From assembly GCF_000374005.1 (NCBI RefSeq), contig NZ_KB893168.1, forward strand, positions 184 through 64,183: a DNA stretch of 64,000 bases, given 5' to 3'. This DNA is from Kiloniella laminariae DSM 19542. GTDB lineage: Bacteria > Pseudomonadota > Alphaproteobacteria > Kiloniellales > Kiloniellaceae. The notes beneath the pieces were generated by a model that had not been told where the DNA came from, did no database searches, and worked only from the letters and a program-made list of their open reading frames with translations. This document shows positions 25,164 to 34,470 of the stretch, in pieces (position 1 is the stretch's first letter; each line of letters begins with the position of its first letter). The position numbers were made by a program, and so were the translations under genes.

Positions 25164-26069
25164 TTGATGTACCGTTATGTCCCTTCCCTGACTGCTTTGC
25201 GGACTTTTGAATCTTCTGCCCGGCATATGAGCTTTACGAAAGCGGCCGAAGAACTGAATGTGACACAGAGCGCCGTCAGCCGCCAAATCCGTCAACTGGA
25301 AGATGAATTGGGCATCCGGTTGTTTGAGCGCGTACGACAACGCCTTGTTCTTACTGAAGCAGGTGCAAGTTATGTTGAGGAAGTCAGATCTGGCCTCAAC
25401 CACCTCAAAGCTGCGACGCTTAACCTTCTGGCCTATCAGGGTGTCGGTGGAGAGTTGTTGCTTGCTTGCCTGCCGACTTTTGGCAGTCGATGGTTGATCC
25501 CGCGTCTGGGGCGCTTCACCTCGCAACACCCGGAAATCAATGTCAATCTCATCACCCGGATCGAGGCTTTTAATTTTGAAAGTGAAAATATTGATGCGGC
25601 GATCCATTTTGGCGATGCGAACTGGCCGGGAGCAATAACGGACAAGTTGATGGGAGAAGAAATGATCCCGGTTTGCAATCCGACCTTGATGGAACGAGGC
25701 CAGGGACTGCACAAGCCGAATGATCTGCGCCACCACACTCTTTTACAATTGCGCTCCCGTCCCTACGCCTGGCAGGAGTGGCTCAAAGGTGCTGATGCGC
25801 AGGATATCAATCCTGCTGCTGGTCCCAAATTTGAGCAGTTTCATATGATTATCAATGCCGCATTAAGTGGTCTGGGCATAGCACTTCTCCCCGCATTTCT
25901 GATCCGTGAGGAACTGAGCAAGGGGTTGTTGATCCAGCCCTTCGAGCACAGTATTCGTGGCAAAAATGCCTACTATCTGGTCTATCCTGAAAAAAAACGC
26001 GGACTTCCCCGGCTTCAGACTTTCAGACGATGGCTCCTGAGAGAGGCTTCCAAACATCAGTCTGAATAG
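25164..26069 (+). CDS. LysR-family regulator of the glutarate operon (GcdR-like)
   Basis: A 301-residue LysR regulator of the GcvA-like subgroup. Winged helix-turn-helix at about 8-65 (MSFTKAAEELNVTQSAVSRQ, GIRLFERVRQRLVLTEAG), then a periplasmic-binding-like effector domain (about 95-295). It is divergent from gcdH with 246 bp between the starts, the usual arrangement for GcdR. It should activate the operon in response to glutarate or a related metabolite. Confidence 0.88.
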   Translation: MMYRYVPSLTALRTFESSARHMSFTKAAEELNVTQSAVSRQIRQLEDELGIRLFERVRQRLVLTEAGASYVEEVRSGLNHLKAATLNLLAYQGVGGELLLACLPTFGSRWLIPRLGRFTSQHPEINVNLITRIEAFNFESENIDAAIHFGDANWPGAITDKLMGEEMIPVCNPTLMERGQGLHKPNDLRHHTLLQLRSRPYAWQEWLKGADAQDINPAAGPKFEQFHMIINAALSGLGIALLPAFLIREELSKGLLIQPFEHSIRGKNAYYLVYPEKKRGLPRLQTFRRWLLREASKHQSE

Positions 26070-26086
26070 GTGTTTTCAGGACGTCA

Positions 26087-26194
26087 TCACAGATAAAGGC
26101 TTAAAATTCCCCAGATATAAAGTGGCATAGGTACCAGCAACCAAATAAGTGTGACGGCAGATACTTTCATCATCATCTGATCTTGTTTTTCCAT
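26087..26194 (-). CDS. 35-residue single-pass membrane protein
   Basis: Read by hand on the minus strand: an ATG at 26194, 35 codons, TGA at 26087. The product begins MEKQDQMMMKVSAVTLIW and has one hydrophobic segment (about residues 11-33; LIWLLVPMPLYIWGILSLYL). GGAG lies 7 nt before the ATG, which strongly supports translation. It follows the 75-residue membrane protein by 26 bp, so the two are probably co-translated subunits or accessory peptides of a membrane complex. I do not recognise the family. Confidence 0.65.
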   Translation of the reverse strand: MEKQDQMMMKVSAVTLIWLLVPMPLYIWGILSLYL

Positions 26195-26220
26195 AGGGCT
26201 TCTCCTAAGCTAAAACTTTA

Positions 26221-26448
26221 TCAATTTCCCATAACAAATTGATAAAGAACAACTATACTTCCGACATAAACCACAGATATGCCTGTGATGTATGCCCATT
26301 TTGCGTTTGCGATAAAGAATGTCACAACAGGATCAAGGACCTGACGACGAACAGTAAGTCCCTCCCGGTAGAACCCGTCAATCATCAGGGTAAAGAGCAA
26401 AAACCAGGCAATGGTCATAATCTCTGCAATGATTACTATGTAAGCCAT
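26221..26448 (-). CDS. 75-residue two-pass membrane protein of unknown function
   Basis: A 75-residue hydrophobic protein with membrane segments at about residues 3-23 and 50-71 and a short charged loop between them (DGFYREGLTVRRQVLDP). AAGGAG lies 6 nt before the ATG at 26448. It is upstream of the 35-residue membrane peptide on the same strand, and a 27-bp inverted repeat lies just upstream. It is not recognised as any transporter small subunit. Partners could be the flanking FAD oxidases or a distant transporter. Confidence 0.68.
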   Translation of the reverse strand: MAYIVIIAEIMTIAWFLLFTLMIDGFYREGLTVRRQVLDPVVTFFIANAKWAYITGISVVYVGSIVVLYQFVMGN

Positions 26449-26475
26449 CTGCTGCTCCTTGTGATTTTAATCATC

Positions 26476-26502
26476 ATAATATGTATTTAATATACATGTT
26501 AT
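26476..26502. promoter_or_regulatory. 27-bp inverted repeat between small membrane proteins and amine oxidases
   Basis: ATAATATGTAT (26476-26486) and ATACATGTTAT (26492-26502) form 11-bp arms with one mismatch around TTAAT. It lies 28 bp upstream of the 75-residue protein and 190 bp upstream of the first oxidase, in a divergent region, and is a likely operator. Confidence 0.5.
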
Positions 26503-26574
26503 AGCAATCAAGAGCCATGAGGCAAAGGCGCAAGTTGTCGCAGTCAGATGTAAAACGATCTTTTGAAAAATTTG

Positions 26575-26584
26575 CCCCCCCCCC
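26575..26584. repeat. C10 homopolymer upstream of an amine oxidase
   Basis: Ten consecutive C residues on the plus strand, about 108 bp before the ATG of the oxidase at 26693. Such tracts can change length by slippage and alter promoter spacing. It is also a spot where sequencing errors are common. Confidence 0.6.
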
Positions 26585-26692
26585 TAAAGGAAGCATCAGA
26601 TCAGTCTTGACGTTATTCTTTGCTTGTACTGTGATGCTGAGGAACTTTTCAGTGCCAATCTGCTGCCCTCTGTAAACAGAAAGCCCTCCATC

Positions 26693-28039
26693 ATGAAGTA
26701 TCTCTACCATCCAGAAGCCTTTTCGCCGTCTAACTGGGCCAAGAGTTACTGGATGGATAGTGCTCCCGAGATCGCGCCTTTTCCTGCTCTGGACAAGGAT
26801 GACAGTTGTGAGATTGCCGTTATTGGCAGTGGCTACAGCGGGATGATGGCAGCCTATCACCTGCAACAACGGCACGGAGTTGAGGTCAGAGTACTTGAGG
26901 CAGCACAACCTGGGTGGGGGGCTTCTGGCCGCAATGGCGGCTTCTGCTGTATGGGTGCTGCAAAACTGAGTTATCAGCAAATTATTGGTCGCTACGGCCT
27001 GGATAATGCCAGGGCCTTTTTCCAAATCCAAAAAGAGTCTGTCGCCTTTGTCGGATCGTTTCTTGATGAGCATCAGATTGCTGCTGATCAAACCGGTCAG
27101 GGAGAGATATCGCTTGCCCACAAAGCTTCAATAATGGAGGACTTTCGCCGTGAACAGAACTTCCTGAGATCCACTTTTACTCATGAGACGCATCTGCTTA
27201 CAGCAGATCAATTGAAGGAACAGGGGTTGAAATCCTCGCTTTTCGGCGGGCTGCACAACCCCGTAGGATTTGGGCTCCACCCCTTGAAATATGCCAGGGG
27301 GCTTGCCGAAGAACTTCGTCAGAAAAATGTAAAAATTTATGGTGACAGTCCGGTACTCAGATGGCGACGTGATGGAAAGTACCATATCCTGCAAACGCCC
27401 AATGGTTCTCTCAAGGCCACACAGGTCGTCCTGGCAACAAACGGCTACACTCCTGAAGATCTCTCTGAAGATGCCAGGGGAAAGCTGTTGCCAGCCCTGT
27501 CCAGTATCCTTGTCACCCGTCCATTGAGTGAAATCGAAATCAAACAGCAGGGCTGGCACAGCACAACAACAGTTTATGACAGCCGCATACTGCTGCATTA
27601 TTTCCGTCTCTTGCCGGATGGCAGATTTCTTTTCGGCGGGCGTGGCGGCACGGATGCTTCTCCCGAGGGCAGGCAAGCTGCAGAAAAACACCTGCGGTAT
27701 GATTTTGAGAAAATGTTCCCCGAATGGGCCTCAGTAGAGCACACCCATTTCTGGCAAGGTTTTGTCTGCCTTACCAATGACCTCATTCCCTATATCGGCC
27801 CCCTGAATATGGACCGCTCTGCCTGGGCGGCACTGGCGTATCACGGCAATGGTGTTGCTATGGCAAGTTGGGCCGGACAGGCACTTGCGGATGAAATTGT
27901 CGGCAAAGACAAGGGCCGCTCCTCTGCTTTACCGGCAATGCTAAACAGGAATTTCTCTCGCTTTCCGCTGCCACCACTTCGGTTGGCCTATCTCAAGGCT
28001 GCCTACCTTTATTATCAGTTGAAAGATGAGTGGTTCTGA
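26693..28039 (+). CDS. FAD-dependent amine oxidase (DAO family), first of two
   Basis: A 448-residue flavoenzyme. FAD-binding motif AVIGSGYSGMMAAYHLQQ (about 41-58), the WGASGRNGGF motif typical of PuuB/OrdL-type enzymes, and a C-terminal ALAYHGNGVAMASWAGQAL flavin contact. The N-terminal SYWMDSAPE resembles gamma-glutamylputrescine oxidases. It oxidises a secondary or primary amine or amino acid; the substrate is not known. ATG at 26693 (MKYLYHPEAF) is chosen over an open frame from 26624. A second oxidase of the same family follows 63 bp later. Confidence 0.85.
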   Translation: MKYLYHPEAFSPSNWAKSYWMDSAPEIAPFPALDKDDSCEIAVIGSGYSGMMAAYHLQQRHGVEVRVLEAAQPGWGASGRNGGFCCMGAAKLSYQQIIGRYGLDNARAFFQIQKESVAFVGSFLDEHQIAADQTGQGEISLAHKASIMEDFRREQNFLRSTFTHETHLLTADQLKEQGLKSSLFGGLHNPVGFGLHPLKYARGLAEELRQKNVKIYGDSPVLRWRRDGKYHILQTPNGSLKATQVVLATNGYTPEDLSEDARGKLLPALSSILVTRPLSEIEIKQQGWHSTTTVYDSRILLHYFRLLPDGRFLFGGRGGTDASPEGRQAAEKHLRYDFEKMFPEWASVEHTHFWQGFVCLTNDLIPYIGPLNMDRSAWAALAYHGNGVAMASWAGQALADEIVGKDKGRSSALPAMLNRNFSRFPLPPLRLAYLKAAYLYYQLKDEWF

Positions 28040-28102
28040 GAAGCCACCGGTAAAAGTTTTTCTCTCTTCTTGCCCTCCCCTCTGTACAAAGCTTTTGAAA
28101 CC

Positions 28103-29389
28103 ATGACCTATCCTGATACCTATTACAGCCGCACGGCAATCGATGTCTCACAGCGACCTTCCCTGACAGAAACACTATCGGCAGATGTCTGTATTATTGG
28201 CGGTGGTCTTGCCGGGCTGAGTTGCGCGCAGGAACTGATTAACCGGGGTAAAAGTGTCGTCGTTCTTGAATCCAGGCGTGTGGCCTGGGGGGCATCAGGC
28301 CGCAACGGTGGTTTCGTCACAGCTGGTTTCGCCGGAGGAGAAGAGCTTGCCGAGCAACGGCTTGGTATGACAGGGGCTAAACAACTGTTCGATCTGTCAC
28401 GCGAGGGTGTTGATATTGTCAGGAACAATATTCAAACTTTGAACCTTAAGGAAACCTCCCCTTCCCCGGGAAAGATATCTGTTATTCGCTATCACGACCC
28501 GGATAGCCTGCAACGATATTGTGATAAAATGGCCCGGGATTACGGTCATGAACTAACCTACCTCTCAAAAGCCGACCTGCCGGACTATATGAATACGGAT
28601 CGCTATCATCAGGGGTATCTGGATAATCAGGGTTTCCACTTTCACCCCCTGAACTATTGCCTTGGGCTGGCCAGAGTAATCGAGCAACGCGGTGGAAAAA
28701 TATTTGAGGACTGTGAAGTCCTTTCTATGGATCAGGACAGCCCAGTCAAATCTGTCACAACTGCCAGGGGCAAAGTAAACGCCCAGGATATTGTTCTTTG
28801 TGGCGGCGGTTATTCAGGTAAGGTTTTCGATAAAGTCAGGCGATCACTTCTGCCGATTACGACCTATGTTGTTGTCACCGAAAAAATTGGGCCTTTACTG
28901 CAAGAATGTATCAAAACCGGTGCGGCAATCCTTGATGATCGTATGGCTTCTGACTATTACCGCATTGTCGATGAAGACAGGCTGCTGTGGGGTGGTAGGG
29001 TTACAACCAGAACCAGTGAACCCAAAGATCTAGCCGCGTTACTCAGACAAGACATGCTTGATGTTTATCCGGCTCTGGCGGGAGTGAAAATTGAAACTGC
29101 TTGGTCCGGTTTGATGGCCTATGCTCGTCACAAAATGCCCTATATAGGTGAAATCAAACCGGGTGTCTGGACCTGTACTGCTTTTGGGGGACACGGCATG
29201 AATACCGCACCGATTGGCGGACGTTTGATTGCTGAAGCCATTACAGGGGAAAGCTCAAGATATAAACTTTTTAAAGCGTTTGATCTGCAGTGGAATGGCG
29301 GTCCTGCTGGACCTTTGGTGGCTCAATCCGTTTATTGGGGCTTAAAGCTTACCGATTGGTGGAACGAAAGAAAGTCAGTCACCCGTTAA
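28103..29389 (+). CDS. FAD-dependent amine oxidase (DAO family), second of two
   Basis: A 428-residue paralogue of the preceding gene. FAD motif VCIIGGGLAGLSCAQELINR (about 30-49), WGASGRNGGFVTAGFAGG, and CTAFGGHGMNTAPIGGRLIA near the C-terminus. The start MTYPDTYYSRTA at 28103 fits the family, though no good ribosome site precedes it; a TTG at 28070 is open in frame. Tandem placement suggests two consecutive oxidations or two related amines, as an alternative or supplement to the puuB gene at 11903. A DeoR regulator is convergent. Confidence 0.84.
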   Translation: MTYPDTYYSRTAIDVSQRPSLTETLSADVCIIGGGLAGLSCAQELINRGKSVVVLESRRVAWGASGRNGGFVTAGFAGGEELAEQRLGMTGAKQLFDLSREGVDIVRNNIQTLNLKETSPSPGKISVIRYHDPDSLQRYCDKMARDYGHELTYLSKADLPDYMNTDRYHQGYLDNQGFHFHPLNYCLGLARVIEQRGGKIFEDCEVLSMDQDSPVKSVTTARGKVNAQDIVLCGGGYSGKVFDKVRRSLLPITTYVVVTEKIGPLLQECIKTGAAILDDRMASDYYRIVDEDRLLWGGRVTTRTSEPKDLAALLRQDMLDVYPALAGVKIETAWSGLMAYARHKMPYIGEIKPGVWTCTAFGGHGMNTAPIGGRLIAEAITGESSRYKLFKAFDLQWNGGPAGPLVAQSVYWGLKLTDWWNERKSVTR

Positions 29390-29429
29390 TTTTTTTTCAG
29401 AAAACGGCATTCGGAAAAACCGGGAACAG

Positions 29430-30188
29430 TCAACTGGCCACGAACCACTCGACATCAAGGGAATCAAGAGCCTCGACCAGATCTTTTGGCGGCTCCTGAT
29501 CTGTAACCAACAGATCCATTTCACCCAGTTCAGCCAGATGGACAATACCTTTGCGTTCAAATTTTGTGTGATCCACGGCGACAATAACCCGCTCAGCCCG
29601 GTCCATTACCGCCCGACAGAATTCTTTTTCGCTCAAGCGAAAGTCCATCAATCCGCCAGCCGTGACGGCACCGATTGAAAACACGGCCGTCTGAACGCGG
29701 AAATTCTTAATGAAATCAATTGCCGTAGGGCCGACAGCCGCGGCATCATCGGTTCGTAACAATCCCCCCGCCATATAGACTTCATTCCCCGGCCCACTGA
29801 CCAAAGTGCGAGAAATCTCGGCAGAGTTGGTCAGGATGACAAGATCACGATGATCACACAGGGCGCGGGCAACATAATTTGTTGTCGAACCGGGGTGCAG
29901 AAAAACCGTTTCTCCATCTTCAATCAGCCGCGCTACTGCCTTGGCAATTTTTACCTTAGCATCCATATTTTCCTGCATGCGCTGATGAAATGGTGGCTCC
30001 TTGATATCATCTGGCATGGTAACCTTGCCGTGGGTCTTGATCACCAGCCCCTCAGCCACCATCGGCTTGATATCACGGCGAATGGTTTCTTCTGAAACAG
30101 ACAGGGAGGCTGCAATTTCAGACACAGCACAGGTTCCCTTCAGACGGATAGCCCGCATGATTTCCTGTTGACGAGAAGATGCTGACAT
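29430..30188 (-). CDS. DeoR-family transcriptional regulator
   Basis: A 252-residue regulator with an N-terminal DeoR helix-turn-helix (about 5-58; GTCAVSEIAASLSVSEETIRRD) and a sugar-phosphate-sensor domain (about 75-235; VFLHPGSTTNYVARAL, AVFSIGAVTAGGLMDF, VAVDHTKFERKG). The ligand is usually a phosphorylated sugar or polyol. It ends 40 bp from the convergent oxidase gene and is transcribed away from the MscS gene, so its target is uncertain. Confidence 0.85.
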   Translation of the reverse strand: MSASSRQQEIMRAIRLKGTCAVSEIAASLSVSEETIRRDIKPMVAEGLVIKTHGKVTMPDDIKEPPFHQRMQENMDAKVKIAKAVARLIEDGETVFLHPGSTTNYVARALCDHRDLVILTNSAEISRTLVSGPGNEVYMAGGLLRTDDAAAVGPTAIDFIKNFRVQTAVFSIGAVTAGGLMDFRLSEKEFCRAVMDRAERVIVAVDHTKFERKGIVHLAELGEMDLLVTDQEPPKDLVEALDSLDVEWFVAS

Positions 30189-30334
30189 AAAACCCTCACA
30201 ATGCGATAGAGAACCACTTTCTTTATGAAGTCATCTCCCTCGCAACGCAAGATAGAAAGCTCAATTCCCACATTATTCCCAAATATATGGCAAAAACACT
30301 CACCAGAAACCACAACAGATGTATTCAGGACTGT

Positions 30335-32782
30335 TCAGAGTTTCTCTTCAGGTTGCTCTGTTTTGGGTAATTTATTGTCCCCTTTGTCTGCCGTTGCCGG
30401 GGACGGCAGAGCTGTTGTTCTGATATGAAGGTCGTGCTGCGGGAATGGAATTTCGATCCCTCTCTCCCGAAAAGCTTTTCGAATGGCAAAGCGGAGATCA
30501 CTGGCAACGGAGGCACTATCCTCAACATCCCGCAGGAAAGCCCTAAGAGAAAAATCAAGAGAGCTGGCGCCAAAACCTGTAAAGAGGACATAAGGTCCCG
30601 GCTTGTTCAACAGTGCCGGATGCGCAGAAGCCAATTCAACCAGCAGATCCCGGACCTCTTCTTCATCACTGTCATAGGAAACGCCGACGAGAACCGAAAT
30701 ACGTCCGATCTTGGTTTTGTGGGTCCAGTTTTTCATGGTGCCCGAAATCAGATTAGAATTTGGGATAATTACCGAAGCCCTGTCGAATGTCTCGATCTCT
30801 GTCGCTCTGACCTTGATTTTCTTTACGATCCCTTCTTCAGTACCTACCACCACCCAATCACCCTGTTTTATCGGGCGCTCAAAGATCAGAATCAGGCCTG
30901 AAACAAAGTTGTTCACGATACTTTGTAATCCAAAACCAATCCCCACAGATAGGGCACCAGCGACAATCGCCAAATTGGACAGATCCAGCCCGGCAACTGA
31001 AACAGCCATAAGAACAGCCAGTCCCAGTCCGGCATAGCCGACCGACGCCTTGATCGCGTTCCGCACCCCAGAATCCAGCTTGGTGTTTGGTAAAAGTCGT
31101 TCTTCCAGAAAGCGGGCAAATAGCCTTGTAACGAACAGAAGACCTAGAAAAATGCTGCCAGCTACCGCAATATCTACCAGAGAAATTCTGACTTCCCCGA
31201 TTTTGAAACCAGTGAGAATACTTTGGATGACATTGAAAAGGTGTTGGGCACTTACTCCCCAGGCCAGAAGGATTCCAATAAAGCCAATGACAAAGATTCC
31301 GCAGTTGGCGACAAAAACAATCCAGAAAAACAGTCTGTTTGCCCCCTCTTCGTCGAGTGCGAGTATATTGAGCAGATTTCGGCCAAGGTGGGTTTCGCCA
31401 GATAATTCGTAACGAGCGACTTCCTGGATCAAAACATGTAACAGTATCAGCAAGAGCAAGAGTTCAATTGTCTCAACCACATTAAAGACTGCGTAGTGGG
31501 ACAAAGGAATAAACCCCAGAAGGGCTGCTGCTATCATTGCTGTCATAAACACAACAATGATTTTACGGAACCGGGACCAAAGGGCAGAAACCTGGACAAG
31601 CTCGTTCGGCAACTCCCCTGCAATCCGCCACAGTTTTTTCCGGTGCAGGAAGATGATCAGCAGCGCCATTGCTGTAGAGGTAAAGAATTTTGACAAGAGG
31701 ATCTGGCTGGCTGACGCCTGAGCAACATCCATCATGACACTGAGGAAAAGATCAAAAGAGAAAATGAGAGCAATAACCAGGGCAATCCCCCTGATCTGCC
31801 GTGCCGCCCAGTCAGGAATGGGTATGACACGCCACTGCTGGTTATGAGGAAAGAGTGCAGCCTTGGTTATGGCTTCGGTTATGGTAAAGAAAAGTAAACC
31901 AACCAGAAGGGCTGTACCTGTTTCCATTATGGCAGGTTCAAGTGAATTGCCCCAGAACAGGACAATACTGGTCAACCCGAGAACAACAGATGTCCAGAGC
32001 GAGCGTCGCAAGGCATAGATCGAAGCAGAGAGAACACGCTTGTGATAGGCAGGCATTTCCGCCGATGTATCAATTCCGTAACGGCTGGACATCTTGTTGA
32101 GGAAATAAACAATCAATAACATGCCAGAGAGAAATATCAGCCAGAGAGGCACAACCTGTTCAGCATCAAATTCGGAACGGACCAAAGACAGATCATCTTT
32201 CAACTGCCCAAAGAACAGCTCCCAGGCCGTGCCACGCAGCACAAAAAAGTCACTCCACAACCCGGGAGATATAGGTATGGGGCCTTTGATAAAAACCTGT
32301 TGAACAAACTGCTCCCCCTCAACTCTGGTGAGCAGGGCAAGGGCTTCGTCGAGTTCATTTATAATGAGTTCTGTCTGTTTGATTTTTCCGTTGATGATTG
32401 AAGCATCAGATTCAAGCTTGCGTTTGATGGTGGCGGTTCTGTCTGCCTGTGGAAGCTCGGGCGTTTCACCTTCCAGCCCCAAATCCTTGATCTGTTTACG
32501 CAACTGGATTTCTGTCGGCCGCAGAGACTCAACAAAGGTGAAGGCCTCTTTACGGGTTAGTTCAAGTCGCTCCCGGATTTTTTTGATGCCCTTGCTGTCC
32601 GGTTCCCCCTCCTTGAAAAACAGGGACGTTTCGGCAATAACCCCTTCCCAGGAAAGAAGCATCTGATCAAATTCGCTGTCAGGATCAACTCTTGCCGAGG
32701 CGGCAGAGAAAATGAGTGGCAAAAAGGTACAGACCAACAGTATCAAACCAAGTTTGTTAAAGTTTCTGCGCCACTTGGACAT
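30335..32782 (-). CDS. large MscS-family mechanosensitive channel with DUF3772 domain
   Basis: An 815-residue inner-membrane channel. A signal peptide ends about residue 30 (FLPLIFSAASA); then comes a periplasmic helical domain of DUF3772 type (about 32-150, with LELTRKEAFTFVESLRPTE), around ten membrane helices, and the MscS pore and beta domain near residues 590-700 (GFGLQSIVNNFVSGLILIFE, ERPIKQGDWVVVGTEEG). It would release solutes on osmotic downshock. The frame is open to 32890, but ATG at 32782 gives the signal peptide and has GGAG 10 nt upstream. Monocistronic. Confidence 0.85.
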   Translation of the reverse strand: MSKWRRNFNKLGLILLVCTFLPLIFSAASARVDPDSEFDQMLLSWEGVIAETSLFFKEGEPDSKGIKKIRERLELTRKEAFTFVESLRPTEIQLRKQIKDLGLEGETPELPQADRTATIKRKLESDASIINGKIKQTELIINELDEALALLTRVEGEQFVQQVFIKGPIPISPGLWSDFFVLRGTAWELFFGQLKDDLSLVRSEFDAEQVVPLWLIFLSGMLLIVYFLNKMSSRYGIDTSAEMPAYHKRVLSASIYALRRSLWTSVVLGLTSIVLFWGNSLEPAIMETGTALLVGLLFFTITEAITKAALFPHNQQWRVIPIPDWAARQIRGIALVIALIFSFDLFLSVMMDVAQASASQILLSKFFTSTAMALLIIFLHRKKLWRIAGELPNELVQVSALWSRFRKIIVVFMTAMIAAALLGFIPLSHYAVFNVVETIELLLLLILLHVLIQEVARYELSGETHLGRNLLNILALDEEGANRLFFWIVFVANCGIFVIGFIGILLAWGVSAQHLFNVIQSILTGFKIGEVRISLVDIAVAGSIFLGLLFVTRLFARFLEERLLPNTKLDSGVRNAIKASVGYAGLGLAVLMAVSVAGLDLSNLAIVAGALSVGIGFGLQSIVNNFVSGLILIFERPIKQGDWVVVGTEEGIVKKIKVRATEIETFDRASVIIPNSNLISGTMKNWTHKTKIGRISVLVGVSYDSDEEEVRDLLVELASAHPALLNKPGPYVLFTGFGASSLDFSLRAFLRDVEDSASVASDLRFAIRKAFRERGIEIPFPQHDLHIRTTALPSPATADKGDNKLPKTEQPEEKL

Positions 32783-33050
32783 ATTTTCGGGACTCCGCTT
32801 TACGAGACAAACAGTAATAGATCTGACAGCCTTGATTCTGCCCTGCTCAGTGATGCTCTTTGGGGCAGATTTCGTCAATCTGCATTTCAAGTCAAAAATG
32901 CCAAATCGCTATAGATACTGAATTCATTGGCTTCTTTTCCTAGGGTCCTTTTATACACGGGCCAAGGATTAATAGGAACAGAGGAACAGATGAAGATAGA
33001 AAAAGATTTCCTACCGTGTCTTTTAATTGACTAATAGTTGTAGCTTTAGT

Positions 33051-33060
33051 TTCATATGAA
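33051..33060. promoter_or_regulatory. palindrome TTCATATGAA in the ugp promoter region
   Basis: A 10-bp perfect palindrome 79 bp before ugpB in the 356-bp gap (32783-33138) between the divergent channel gene and ugpB. A TTGACT hexamer lies at 33027-33032 and an AT-rich TATAAAT stretch at 33064. No other structure was recognised in this gap. It may be an operator for the DeoR-type regulator at 37382. Confidence 0.35.
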
Positions 33061-33138
33061 GCATATAAATAGCTCAAATGAACTCGCATTAAGTGGGTCC
33101 CGCATATTTTTCAAGATCCTCGCAACAGGGAGAATACA

Positions 33139-34440
33139 ATGTTCAAACAAACGCTTGCAGCTGTTGGCGCACTTTCGTGCCTGGCTTCAACCGCCAATGC
33201 CGCAACAGAAATTGAATGGTGGCATGCCATGGGGGGGACCCTGGGCGAAAAAGTGAACTCTATCGCCGAAAATTTTAATGCTTCCCAGGCTGATTACAAA
33301 CTGGTTCCCGTATATAAGGGCAACTACACCGAAACAATGACAGCAGCGATCGCCGCCTTCCGCGCGAAACAACAGCCACATATCGTTCAGGTATTCGAAG
33401 TCGGCACCGCGACAATGATGGGTGCCAAAGGTGCTGTTTACCCTGTGTACCAGTTGATGTCAGATGCAGGAGAAAGTTTTGATCCAGCAGACTATCTGGC
33501 GGCAGTTGCAGGTTACTACACCGATACGGACGGCAATATGCTCTCCATGCCGTTCAACAGCTCAACACCGGTCCTTTATTATAACAAAGATGCCTTCAAA
33601 AAAGCCGGACTGGAAGACAAGGCACCGAGCACCTGGCCTGAGTTTGAAGAAGCAGCCCAGAAACTTCAGGCTGCCGGTTATACCTGCGGCATGACGACTG
33701 CATGGCAATCCTGGGTGCAGCTTGAGAATTTCTCCGCCTGGCACAACCTGCCTTTCGGTACCAAGGAAAACGGCTTTGCTGGTCTGGATACAGAGTTCCA
33801 GTTCAATGGCCCGGCTCAGGTGAAGCATATTTCTAAGCTGGCTGAATGGCAAAAAAGCAAGATCTTTGATTATGGTGGACGCCGTTCGGATTCCGCGCCC
33901 AAGTTCTATAGCGAAGAATGCGCCATGTATATGAACTCTTCTGCTGCCTATGCCGGTGTGAAAACCAACGTAAAGTTTGATTTTGGTGTCGGGCCTATGC
34001 CTTATTGGCCTGAACTGGCTGCTGAACCACAGAACTCTATTATCGGCGGTGCAACCCTTTGGGTCCTGACCGGAGGTGAGTCTGAAGAGTACAAAGGCGT
34101 TGCCAAGTTTTTCACCTACCTCTCCTCACCAGAGGTTCAGGCCGACTGGCACCAGTTCACCGGCTATCTGCCGATTACAAACGCAGCAGCAACCCTGACG
34201 GAAGAACAAGGTTTCTATAAAGAAAATCCTGGAACTGATGTGGCGATCAAGCAGATCAACAACAAGGCGCCAACAGCCAATTCCAAAGGCTTGCGTTTTG
34301 GCAACTTTGTTCAGATCCGTGACATCATCAACGAAGAGCTCGAAGCCGTATGGGCAGGTGATAAATCTGCACAGGATGCTTTGGATACAGCAGCTGAACG
34401 TGGCAACGCGCTTCTGCGCAAATTTGAAAAAACAAATTAA
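33139..34440 (+). CDS. ugpB: glycerol-3-phosphate-type ABC transporter binding protein UgpB
   Basis: A 433-residue periplasmic binding protein. A signal peptide ends about residue 21 (CLASTANA), and the mature start TEIEWWHAMGG is the UgpB signature. Further family motifs: FNSSTPVLYYNKDAFKKAGL, SSAAYAGVK and GGATLWVLTGG. It binds sn-glycerol-3-phosphate or its diesters for import. GGGAG lies 7 nt before the ATG. A hairpin follows its stop before ugpA. Related sugar ligands are possible, but full gene order and motifs favour Ugp. Confidence 0.93.
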   Translation: MFKQTLAAVGALSCLASTANAATEIEWWHAMGGTLGEKVNSIAENFNASQADYKLVPVYKGNYTETMTAAIAAFRAKQQPHIVQVFEVGTATMMGAKGAVYPVYQLMSDAGESFDPADYLAAVAGYYTDTDGNMLSMPFNSSTPVLYYNKDAFKKAGLEDKAPSTWPEFEEAAQKLQAAGYTCGMTTAWQSWVQLENFSAWHNLPFGTKENGFAGLDTEFQFNGPAQVKHISKLAEWQKSKIFDYGGRRSDSAPKFYSEECAMYMNSSAAYAGVKTNVKFDFGVGPMPYWPELAAEPQNSIIGGATLWVLTGGESEEYKGVAKFFTYLSSPEVQADWHQFTGYLPITNAAATLTEEQGFYKENPGTDVAIKQINNKAPTANSKGLRFGNFVQIRDIINEELEAVWAGDKSAQDALDTAAERGNALLRKFEKTN

Positions 34441-34470
34441 GGTTTTTTCCAGGTTTTGAATCTCTACGTC

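Noticed and set aside
26474-27121. 215-residue minus-strand open frame
   Set aside because: It overlaps the N-terminal half of the FAD oxidase in antisense and has no recognisable motif.
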